From NCBI GenBank assembly GCA_027327845.1, contig DAHVYC010000032.1, positions 1-5,911 of the forward strand: a stretch of 5,911 bases of DNA, in the 5' to 3' direction. This DNA comes from Candidatus Nomurabacteria bacterium (GTDB taxonomy: Bacteria > Patescibacteriota > Minisyncoccia > Phycocordibacterales > UBA9973). Both the position numbers and the translations under genes were made by a program. Under the pieces are notes generated by a model, which did not search any database, was not told the origin of the DNA, and was given only the letters and a program-made list of their open reading frames with translations. This document shows positions 1 to 5,870 of this stretch, piece after piece; position 1 is the stretch's first letter, and each line of letters opens with the position of its first letter.

Positions 1-2
1 AG

Positions 3-1697
3 CCGGATGACTTTTCTTTTTACAAAAAAATTGAAGTACCTCCGCCTACTTGGTGTAGAGAATGTAGGCAGATGCGCAGGATGTCTTTTCGTAATGAGCG
101 TAATTTATTCAAAAGAAAATGTGATAAAACAAATAAGGATATAATTTCTATTTTTACTTCCGACTCACCCTATAAAGTTTATAACCAAAACTATTGGTAC
201 AGTGATGATTTTGACCCCATGATATATGGTAGAAATTTTGATTTCAGTCGATCGTTTTTTGATCAATTTGGTGATTTAATGAAAGATGTTCCATATCAGT
301 CACTTGGTGTTAGAAATTCAGAAAACTGTGATTATAACAACGATATGAGTAATTCCAAAAATTGTTATTTATGCGCGCGCACCCATCAGTCTAAAGATAT
401 GCTCTATACCCACCGTGGCAATAAGTCCAGAGATTGTGTTGATTGTATGCAAGTTATTGAAACATCTGAATTTTTGTATGAATGCGTAGAATGTATAACT
501 TGTAATAATAGTATTTATTTATATTTTTGTGAAAATTGTTCAGCATCAAGTTTTCTTTGGAATTGCAAAAATTGTTTGGACTGTTTTATGTGTAGTAATT
601 TACGCAATAAGCAATACTGTTTTAAAAATCAACAGTTATCTAAAGACGAGTATCATAATAAAATTTCCGGATATCATATAGAATCTTTTTCTGAAAAAGA
701 AAAAGCGATACAAGAATTTGAAGATTTTAATAAAAAAAATATCCGAAAATATTTAAATATAGTGAATTCACAAAATTCAACAGGCGATAATATAGTGGAA
801 TGCAAAAATAGCAAAATGTGTTTTGGTGTTAAATATACAGAAAACGTCAAATACCTTTATGATATCAAAGATTATAAAGATTCTATGGATGCTTACACTG
901 GCGGAAGAAATAGCCAGCTCATTTATGAATGTACAGCGGCCGCTGCAGCATATAACTGCAAATTTTGCGTTAGGGTACCGGATTCGAGAGAAATAACTTA
1001 TTCAATAGCGATATACGATAGTAATAATTGTTTCGGGTGTATTGGTTTACGAAATGCGGAATACTGTATTTTTAACAAACAATATTCAAAAGAGGAATAT
1101 GAAAAACTGAAAGTAAAAATTATAGAACACATGAAAAATACCGGAGAATGGGGGGAATTTTTCCCAATGGAGTTGTCAATGTTCCCATATAACAATACTG
1201 TAGCTCAAGAATATTTTCCTATGACAAAAAAAGAAGTTTTGGAAAAAGGATTAAATTGGAGTGAGCCAGATATAAAAAATTACGAAATAACAGTGAAGTC
1301 GGAAGAATTACCAGATAATATAAAAGATGTAGGAGACAAAATTGTTCAAGACGCGATAGGGTGTGCTCATGGAGGAGCTTGTAATCACGGTTGCTCTACG
1401 GCGTTTAGATTTATACCGAGAGAAATTGAATTTTATAGAAAAATGAATTTACCCGTTCCACGCCTTTGCCCGAATTGTCGTTATTATGGAAGATTTGGAA
1501 AATTGAACCCACTTAAACTTTGGCATAGAAAATGCCAGTGTGCGGGGATAGAAAGTGAAAATGGTGTTTATAAAAACTTATCCAGCAATCATCCACACGG
1601 AGATAAAAAATGCGATATGGAGTTCGAGACATCTTACGCTCCCGACAGACCCGAGATTATATATTGTGAAAAATGTTACCAGCAGGAGGTGTATTGA
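3..1697 (+). CDS. Cysteine-rich multi-zinc-ribbon protein of unknown function, 5' partial
   Basis: The frame is open from the first full codon (position 3) to TGA at 1695-1697, so the true start lies upstream. ATG 72 is internal because zinc-ribbon sequence (WCRECR, 51-68) precedes it. Residues below count from ATG 72. Layout: an N-terminal zinc module (up to about residue 45); an aromatic/acidic stretch (YWYSDDFDP, 41-49); a core with 15 cysteines, mostly C-x2-C, at residues 86-183; a Lys/Glu-rich linker (195-240); a second, cysteine-poorer core copy (244-343); and a C-terminal zinc module (431-541) with CPNCR (466-470), KCQC (487-490) and CEKC (532-535). The end modules resemble probable zinc-ribbon/treble-clef domains (zf-trcl type). 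No signal peptide or membrane segment is visible in the portion seen. I associate this architecture with CPR/Parcubacteria genomes, where relatives are of unknown function and, from memory, sometimes carry a misleading CaiB/BaiF name. Metal binding is likely; DNA, RNA or protein binding are all possible. The coding sequence looks AT-richer than its neighbours. Confidence 0.85.
   Translation, partial: PDDFSFYKKIEVPPPTWCRECRQMRRMSFRNERNLFKRKCDKTNKDIISIFTSDSPYKVYNQNYWYSDDFDPMIYGRNFDFSRSFFDQFGDLMKDVPYQSLGVRNSENCDYNNDMSNSKNCYLCARTHQSKDMLYTHRGNKSRDCVDCMQVIETSEFLYECVECITCNNSIYLYFCENCSASSFLWNCKNCLDCFMCSNLRNKQYCFKNQQLSKDEYHNKISGYHIESFSEKEKAIQEFEDFNKKNIRKYLNIVNSQNSTGDNIVECKNSKMCFGVKYTENVKYLYDIKDYKDSMDAYTGGRNSQLIYECTAAAAAYNCKFCVRVPDSREITYSIAIYDSNNCFGCIGLRNAEYCIFNKQYSKEEYEKLKVKIIEHMKNTGEWGEFFPMELSMFPYNNTVAQEYFPMTKKEVLEKGLNWSEPDIKNYEITVKSEELPDNIKDVGDKIVQDAIGCAHGGACNHGCSTAFRFIPREIEFYRKMNLPVPRLCPNCRYYGRFGKLNPLKLWHRKCQCAGIESENGVYKNLSSNHPHGDKKCDMEFETSYAPDRPEIIYCEKCYQQEVY
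360..653 (+). repeat. Internal protein duplication, copy 1 (cysteine-full core)
   Basis: This segment encodes residues 97-194 (counted from ATG 72) of the cysteine-rich protein. It aligns without a gap to residues 246-343 at an offset of 149. It carries 14 cysteines, at residues 98, 101, 122, 125, 138, 141, 144, 153, 156, 165, 168, 171, 174 and 183. It ends in a conserved LRN-x2-YC-x2-N-x-Q-x-SK-x-EY signature. The repeat is visible in the protein, not as a DNA repeat, so the duplication is old. Confidence 0.8.
807..1100 (+). repeat. Internal protein duplication, copy 2 (cysteine-eroded core)
   Basis: This segment encodes residues 246-343 of the same protein. Over the last 24 aligned positions (171-194 against 320-343), 14 are identical by hand count. 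Upstream matches include FLYEC against LIYEC and DCVDC against DSMDA. Only five of the 14 copy-1 cysteines remain (250, 287, 320, 323 and 332). The others became S, A, V or I; C141 and C144 fall inside a five-alanine run (289-293). Two new cysteines, 296 and 299, appear. Confidence 0.8.
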
Positions 1698-1756
1698 TCC
1701 GGGCCTTTCTTGATATTTAAGCGCTTCCCATATAAACTCTCCATATGTAAATAACC

Positions 1757-1784
1757 ATCCAAAACATTCATAATTGTCTTGGAT
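1757..1784. other. Imperfect hairpin in the gap before the Sua5/TsaC gene
   Basis: Arms ATCCAAAACA (1757-1766) and TGTCTTGGAT (1775-1784) pair over 10 positions with one mismatch, around an 8-base loop. No T-run follows on either strand, so it is not a standard intrinsic terminator. It could be an mRNA structure at the 3' end of the cysteine-rich gene, a protein-binding site, or chance in AT-rich DNA. The region just upstream of the next start (1785-1807) shows no clear ribosome binding site and only a weak promoter match: TTGTCT at 1774-1779 with no good -10 at the right distance. Confidence 0.35.
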
Positions 1785-1807
1785 AAGCATCCAATTAGTG
1801 ATTTTCT

Positions 1808-2821
1808 ATGCGTACGGAGATAATAAAAATAAATAAGAACAACAGGAAAAAAGTTTTAAAAAAATCCGCCGAAGTAATAAAAAAGGGCGGATTAGTGGTT
1901 TTCCCTACAGAGACAGTTTATGGATTGGGGGCGAATGCTTTAGACGAAAAAGCGCTCAAAAAGATATTCAAAGCCAAAGGGAGACCGAGTGATAACCCCA
2001 TCATTGTTCATATCGGAGAGAAAAAACAATTGGCTGATTTGGTTGAAAATATTTCTCCGGACCATAAAAAACTCATGAACGCTTTTTGGCCCGGACCGCT
2101 CTCTATAATTTTTAAAAAGAAAGATAATATTTCTGATATATTGTCAGGCGGTTTGCCTACCATAGCCGTACGTATGCCGGCAAATAAGGTAGCAAAAGAC
2201 TTGATAAAATATTCCGGCGTGCCTATAGCCGCTCCGTCGGCGAATATTTCAGGCAGGCCTAGCGGAACCAAGGGGGAACATATTTATGACGAACTCAAAG
2301 GCAAGGTATCGGTCATAATCGAGTCAGGTTTTTCGGACATAGGGCTGGAGTCCACAGTAGTTAAGGTCGAGAAAGGCAAAGTGCTTATTTTACGTCCAGG
2401 AAAAATAACAAAAGAAATGCTGGGCAAAGTTCTTGGGCCGAGATCAGTTTCCCTAGCTACCAGAAAAAAAGATTTAAAATCTTCTCCAGGGACCAGATAC
2501 AGACATTATGCACCAGAAGCTCTGCTCGAGATATTGTCCGGCAAAAATAAAATGCTTGAAAAAGGGCTTAATTTAAAAAAGAAAGGGAAAAAAGTTGGAA
2601 TTATTACCGTCACGGAAGATAAAAAATATTTTAACAAATTTCTACCGGATGTTTTTGTCATCGGAGGCAGAAATAATTTAAAAGAAATTTCTAAAAATTT
2701 ATATCACGCTCTGCGTTTTTTTGATACTCGCGCGATTGATATGATCTTGTGCCCGTCTTTTACGGAAAAAGGCCTGGGTATGGCTATTATGGACAGGTTG
2801 AAGAGAGCCAGTAAGAAATAA
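1808..2821 (+). CDS. tsaC: L-threonylcarbamoyladenylate synthase, Sua5/YwlC type
   Basis: This 337-residue enzyme makes threonylcarbamoyl-AMP from L-threonine, bicarbonate and ATP in the cytoplasm. It is the first step of t6A modification at position 37 of tRNAs reading ANN codons; the TsaB/TsaD/TsaE machinery performs the transfer. The N-terminal YrdC domain (about 10-205) shows PTETVYGLG (33-41), KGRPSDNP (57-64), WPGPLS (94-99), RMPAN (122-126), APSANISG (142-149), ESTVV (181-185) and RPG (196-198). The linker SPGTRYRHYAP (226-236) and a C-terminal Sua5 domain (to 337, with GLGMAIMDRL at 322-331) make it the long Sua5/YwlC form, not the short TsaC form. Length is normal for that form. The ATG at 1808 places the conserved domain at the expected distance from the N-terminus, but no Shine-Dalgarno sequence is visible. 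It ends in TAA, 35 bases before the transporter gene. Confidence 0.95.
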   Translation: MRTEIIKINKNNRKKVLKKSAEVIKKGGLVVFPTETVYGLGANALDEKALKKIFKAKGRPSDNPIIVHIGEKKQLADLVENISPDHKKLMNAFWPGPLSIIFKKKDNISDILSGGLPTIAVRMPANKVAKDLIKYSGVPIAAPSANISGRPSGTKGEHIYDELKGKVSVIIESGFSDIGLESTVVKVEKGKVLILRPGKITKEMLGKVLGPRSVSLATRKKDLKSSPGTRYRHYAPEALLEILSGKNKMLEKGLNLKKKGKKVGIITVTEDKKYFNKFLPDVFVIGGRNNLKEISKNLYHALRFFDTRAIDMILCPSFTEKGLGMAIMDRLKRASKK

Positions 2822-2841
2822 ATGCCTATTTTCTTTAAATA

Positions 2842-2850
2842 TGAGATAAT
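2842..2850 (+). promoter_or_regulatory. Extended -10 promoter element for the NRAMP-like gene
   Basis: TGAGATAAT fits the extended -10 pattern TGnTATAAT with one hexamer mismatch (GATAAT at 2845-2850). No good -35 hexamer lies 17 bases upstream, which extended -10 promoters can tolerate. The hexamer ends six bases before ATG 2857, so transcription would begin at or within a few bases of the start codon, giving a leaderless or nearly leaderless mRNA. This agrees with the absence of a Shine-Dalgarno sequence. It is a sequence match only, in an AT-rich gap. Confidence 0.4.
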
Positions 2851-2856
2851 CCTGGT

Positions 2857-4230
2857 ATGAAAAAGAGGAGTATTTTGGAAAAAGTATTTTCTGCGCCGGC
2901 AGAGGTGCTTGAAAAAAGCGTGGAAGTCGGTAAAGAAATAGAAGAAGACATAAAGAAAGAAAAGCCGGTAGAGGAGGCAAAACAATATTGGAAAACCCTG
3001 GGTCCCGGATTTATTACTGGATCAGCTGACGATGATCCTTCCGGGATAGCCACTTACTCCCAAATGGGCGCTTCGCGCGGTTTTTCTCTGATCTGGCTTT
3101 CGCTTTTTTCTTTTCCTTTAATGGGCACTATACAGGAGATGTGCGCTCGCATCGGGCTTACTACGGGAGTCGGCCTGGCTTCAAATATAAAACGGCATTT
3201 CTCCAAAAAGGTGTTGTATTTTTGCACTACTCTTCTTCTGGCGGCGAATGTTTTCAATATAGGAGCGGATTTTGGAGCAATGGCAAAAGGAGTCCAACTC
3301 ATTTTACCTTCGCTTAATTTTGCGTTTCTGGTTATAGCCTTTGCTGTTTTCAGTTTATTTTTGCAAATATTTATATCATATAAGAAGTATTCGGAATATT
3401 TGAAATATCTTGCCTTGGTCTTATTCGCTTATGTATTTTCAGCTTTTCTTTCGAATATACATTGGGGCGAGGTGTTTAAAAATTTGGTCATACCTTCCAT
3501 AACTTTTTCCAAAGAAGAAGTCATATTGATCTGTGCAGCACTGGGCACCACCATAAGCCCGTACCTTTTCTTTTGGCAGACTTCCGAAGAAGTGGAAGAC
3601 AAAATTTTAGCAGGCGAGAGGACGGAGGAAATACGCCGAGAAAGAAATACGAAAGAAGATATACATAGAATGAGAATAGACAATTGGTCCGGAATGTTTT
3701 TTTCAAATGCCATAATGTTTTTTATAATAGCCACTTGCGCGGCTACTTTGTTTAGCAATGGAATTACAAATATAGCTACAGCAGCGGATGCCGCGCTGGC
3801 CCTCCGTCCTTTTGCCGGAGAATTTGCCTTCATATTGTTCGCCATAGGGATAATAGGAGTCGGACTTTTGGCGATACCTATCTTGGCTGGTTCTGCTTCT
3901 TATGCTATGTCCGAAGCGTTAGGCTGGAAGGCAGGTTTACATAGAGGATTAAAACAGGCTACTTCTTTTTATGGAGTTATAATTATAGCGGTCATCTTGG
4001 GAATTGTACTCAATTTTATCGGCCTTGATCCTATAAAAACCCTTATATATTCAGCAGTATTGAATGGGTTAATTTCGCCTGTTATTTTGTACCTAATCGT
4101 CAAGATAAGTGCCAGCGAAGAGGTGATGGGGGTTTATAAAAATGGAAAACTCGGTAATTTCGTAGGATGGTTTACAGTGATTCTTCTGTCGCTAGTGAGT
4201 GTGGGCACCATAATTTTTCTGTTTGCTTAA
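2857..4230 (+). CDS. NRAMP-superfamily divalent metal transporter with non-canonical metal site
   Basis: This 457-residue integral membrane protein would import a divalent cation. A charged cytoplasmic tail (1-45) precedes about 11 hydrophobic segments (roughly 47-68, 74-95, 117-150, 152-174, 180-198, 220-241, 275-300, 320-345, 368-388, 392-416 and 432-456). GPGFITG (49-55) leading into DDDPSG (58-63) aligns with the NRAMP TM1 region ending in DPGN: Asp60 is kept, but the metal-binding Asn is Gly63. In TM6 the expected Met-Pro-His reads Ser-Pro-Tyr (234-236, in GTTISPYLFFW, 230-240). The canonical Mn/Fe transporter MntH keeps both motifs, so I do not use that name. The NRAMP-related Mg2+ transporter branch (NRMT) also departs from them, making Mg2+ or Mn2+ plausible substrates. 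A hydrophilic loop (243-275) links segments 6 and 7. The gene ends 11 bases before murB, suggesting co-transcription. Fold confident, substrate uncertain. Confidence 0.9.
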   Translation: MKKRSILEKVFSAPAEVLEKSVEVGKEIEEDIKKEKPVEEAKQYWKTLGPGFITGSADDDPSGIATYSQMGASRGFSLIWLSLFSFPLMGTIQEMCARIGLTTGVGLASNIKRHFSKKVLYFCTTLLLAANVFNIGADFGAMAKGVQLILPSLNFAFLVIAFAVFSLFLQIFISYKKYSEYLKYLALVLFAYVFSAFLSNIHWGEVFKNLVIPSITFSKEEVILICAALGTTISPYLFFWQTSEEVEDKILAGERTEEIRRERNTKEDIHRMRIDNWSGMFFSNAIMFFIIATCAATLFSNGITNIATAADAALALRPFAGEFAFILFAIGIIGVGLLAIPILAGSASYAMSEALGWKAGLHRGLKQATSFYGVIIIAVILGIVLNFIGLDPIKTLIYSAVLNGLISPVILYLIVKISASEEVMGVYKNGKLGNFVGWFTVILLSLVSVGTIIFLFA

Positions 4231-4241
4231 AAAATATTATT

Positions 4242-5273
4242 ATGAAAATAGAAAAAGATTTTGATTTGACAAAACTCAATACTTTCGGAGTCAAAGCGCA
4301 AGCGAAATTTTTTGCGGAGGTAAAAAATGAAGAAGACCTTGTGGAACTTTTTAATACTCCGGAGTTTAGAGATAACCAAAGGCTTTTCTTGGGCGGAGGG
4401 AGTAATGTTTTATTTACTAAAAATTTCGAAGGGATTGTCGTTTTAAACAGGATGAAAGGAATGAATGTCGTAAAAGAGGATGAAGAAAATGTTTTTATAA
4501 AATCTATGGGAGGAGAGTTTTGGCATGATTTGGTGAAGTTTACCGTGGAGAGAGGATTGTGGGGAATAGAGAACCTTGCATTCATACCCGGTACGGTAGG
4601 GGCAGCTCCGGTGCAAAACATAGGTGCTTATGGAGTAGAGCTTAAGGACACACTCGAGAACGTCGAGGCCTATGATATTGATACCGGGAAGCAAGTTATC
4701 TTTTATAAAGATGAATGCGAATTTGGCTATAGATCCAGTATTTTCAAGGGAAAATATAAAGGGAAGTATTTTATATCAAGTTTGGTCTTAAAACTTTCCA
4801 AACGAGGAAAGGGGAATACTGATTATAAGATCTTAAGAGATTATTTAGAAGAAAATAAAATCAAAGTAGAAACTTCAAGAGATATAAGCGAAGCAGTCAC
4901 CGCTATAAGGAAGAGCAAACTTCCGGACCCTATACTCATCGGGAATGCTGGAAGTTTCTTTAAAAATGTTTTTGTCGACAGGGAGGAACTCGAGTCTTTG
5001 CGAAAAACATATCCCGAGGTTCCTTCTTTCGAAGAAGAAGGAATTATAAAAATTCCAGCCGGGTGGCTCATAGAAAAATGCGGTCCAAGAGACGGGACAA
5101 ATTGGAAGGGGTATAGAGAAGGCAATATAGGAGTGCACGAGAAGCAAGCGCTTGTACTAGTTAATTATGGAGGAGCTACTGGAGAAGAAATAAAAAATTT
5201 GTCTGAGAAGATAATATTTTCCGTTTCTCTTAAATTTGGGCTTCTTTTGGAAAGAGAAGTCAATTTGATTTAG
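4242..5273 (+). CDS. murB: UDP-N-acetylenolpyruvoylglucosamine reductase (MurB), type I
   Basis: MurB uses FAD and NADPH to reduce UDP-GlcNAc-enolpyruvate to UDP-MurNAc, the second committed step of cytoplasmic peptidoglycan precursor synthesis. At 343 residues it is close to the E. coli enzyme. Visible motifs: NTFGV (13-17), the FAD-binding LGGGSNVL (50-57), IPGTVGAAPVQNIGAYG (115-131), YRSSIFK (163-169) with catalytic Arg164, GNAGSFFKN (234-242) with proton donor Ser238, and a C-terminal LEREV with Glu339 aligning to E. coli Glu325. The Tyr-loop region and YR-x-SIFK pattern fit type I. The protein stops four residues after Glu339, lacking the short E. coli tail. I chose ATG 4242 because it gives the standard N-terminus (MKIEKDFDLTKLNTFG); an in-frame ATG at 4167 would add 25 unrelated residues and overlap the transporter. 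No Shine-Dalgarno sequence is seen, so translation may depend on the upstream gene. Confidence 0.96.
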   Translation: MKIEKDFDLTKLNTFGVKAQAKFFAEVKNEEDLVELFNTPEFRDNQRLFLGGGSNVLFTKNFEGIVVLNRMKGMNVVKEDEENVFIKSMGGEFWHDLVKFTVERGLWGIENLAFIPGTVGAAPVQNIGAYGVELKDTLENVEAYDIDTGKQVIFYKDECEFGYRSSIFKGKYKGKYFISSLVLKLSKRGKGNTDYKILRDYLEENKIKVETSRDISEAVTAIRKSKLPDPILIGNAGSFFKNVFVDREELESLRKTYPEVPSFEEEGIIKIPAGWLIEKCGPRDGTNWKGYREGNIGVHEKQALVLVNYGGATGEEIKNLSEKIIFSVSLKFGLLLEREVNLI

Positions 5274-5293
5274 CAACCCGGTAAATGTATAAT
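5265..5293 (+). promoter_or_regulatory. Consensus-like sigma-70 promoter upstream of the FKBP gene
   Basis: TTGATT (5265-5270, four of six to TTGACA) and a perfect TATAAT (5288-5293) are separated by the optimal 17 bases. The -35 overlaps the last codons of murB. Initiation near 5300 would give a leader of about 30 bases to ATG 5331 or about 45 to ATG 5346. This is the best promoter match in the window and suggests the prolyl isomerase can be transcribed independently of murB. Confidence 0.55.
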
Positions 5294-5316
5294 TTTAGGA
5301 ATTACAAGGGAAATAA

Positions 5317-5322
5317 TATAAT
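5317..5322 (+). promoter_or_regulatory. Second TATAAT box close to the FKBP start
   Basis: A second perfect TATAAT ends eight bases before ATG 5331. Only weak -35 matches lie 16-18 bases upstream (for example TTTAGG, 5294-5299). If used, initiation would fall near 5329-5331, giving a leaderless message for ATG 5331 or a short leader carrying GGAAGG for ATG 5346. The surrounding run is almost pure A/T, so a chance match is quite possible. Confidence 0.3.
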
Positions 5323-5330
5323 ATTTATAT

Positions 5331-5831
5331 ATGGAAGGAAAAAAAATGAATATAGTGTTATCAGTCATAATATTTGTAGCGGTCATAGCTTTGTTCGTAT
5401 TTATTACCATTAATAAGAAGCCTGTTTCGGAGACGACTACAGGGAGTGCAGTGCAACAAAATAATAACAATAATATGCAAACAACACAGCAAACAGAAGG
5501 AGTGAAAATTACTGTTTTAAAGGAAGGGAGCGGGGAGACCGCTAAAAACGGAGATACTGTTTCCGTAAACTATACAGGTAAGTTAACAGACGGAACAATT
5601 TTTGATTCCAATATTGATCCGAAATTTGGCCACGTGGAACCTTTTGATTTTAAATTGGGGTCCGGTATGGTCATAAAAGGTTGGGACTTAGGGGTAGCCG
5701 GCATGAAAGTCGGCGAGAAGAGATTACTCGAAATAGAGCCGAATTATGCCTATGGTGCTTCCGGAGCTGGCGGAGTGATTCCCCCGAATGCGACTTTGAT
5801 TTTTGAGGTTGAATTATTAAAAATTAACTAA
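5331..5831 (+). CDS. Membrane-anchored FKBP-type peptidyl-prolyl cis-trans isomerase
   Basis: The 166-residue product has a short basic N-terminus, one hydrophobic segment (about 8-27), an N/Q/T-rich low-complexity linker (about 32-56) and one complete FKBP domain (about 58-166). It should catalyse prolyl isomerisation and assist folding outside the cytoplasmic membrane, held by its uncleaved anchor; no lipobox cysteine is present. Residues matching the FKBP12 active site are all there: Tyr81, Phe91, Asp92, Phe105, Val114, Ile115, Trp118, Tyr141 and Phe158, in motifs YTGKLTDGTIFDS (81-93), VIKGWDLGV (114-122) and AYGASG (140-145). The loop after FDS is about four residues longer than in FKBP12. 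Start: ATG 5331 supplies Lys-Lys before the hydrophobic stretch, favouring N-in topology; ATG 5346 has the better ribosome binding site and would remove five residues. It follows murB by 57 bases with its own promoter. Confidence 0.94.
   Translation: MEGKKMNIVLSVIIFVAVIALFVFITINKKPVSETTTGSAVQQNNNNNMQTTQQTEGVKITVLKEGSGETAKNGDTVSVNYTGKLTDGTIFDSNIDPKFGHVEPFDFKLGSGMVIKGWDLGVAGMKVGEKRLLEIEPNYAYGASGAGGVIPPNATLIFEVELLKIN
5333..5338 (+). promoter_or_regulatory. Possible Shine-Dalgarno site for an internal FKBP start at 5346
   Basis: GGAAGG lies seven bases before ATG 5346 and matches AGGAGG at all but two positions in direct register. It is the only recognisable Shine-Dalgarno-like site before any start in this window. 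It lies inside the coding sequence if ATG 5331 is used, so it decides between the two starts: 5346 by ribosome binding site, 5331 by signal-anchor topology (Lys residues before the hydrophobic stretch). Confidence 0.35.
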
Positions 5832-5870
5832 CAAGCCTTTTTAGGTAAAAAATTATGGATATACCAAATT

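Noticed and set aside
72..74. ATG 72 as the true start of the cysteine-rich gene
   Set aside because: The frame stays open to the window edge, and the codons before it encode FYKK...PPP-x-WCRECR, which matches the C-terminal zinc module. The start must lie upstream.
935..949. Adjacent NotI and PstI recognition sequences, resembling a cloning linker
   Set aside because: They lie within the in-frame alanine run (residues 289-293), at the position aligned with C141 and C144 of copy 1. The frame and repeat alignment continue on both sides, so they are native codons.
1695..1697. TGA read as glycine (genetic code 25), extending the cysteine-rich protein
   Set aside because: No gene here contains an internal in-frame TGA, and the protein already ends at the usual CEKC...EVY terminus, so TGA acts as a stop.
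3..1697. CaiB/BaiF CoA-transferase identity for the cysteine-rich protein
   Set aside because: I recall this name attached to similar CPR proteins, but the sequence shows zinc-ribbon and C-x2-C repeats and none of the features of a CoA-transferase fold.
3429..3845. A 138-codon open frame on the minus strand inside the transporter gene
   Set aside because: It lies wholly antisense to a well-supported membrane protein, has shadow-like composition, and shows no recognisable domain or start signals.
4167..4241. A longer murB reading frame beginning at ATG 4167
   Set aside because: The extra 25 residues are translated out of frame from the transporter's last helix and resemble no MurB N-terminus. 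The ATG at 4242 gives the standard start just before NTFG.
5836..5850. Possible terminator after the FKBP gene (CCT, T-run, AGG)
   Set aside because: The stem is only three base pairs and has no T-tract after it.
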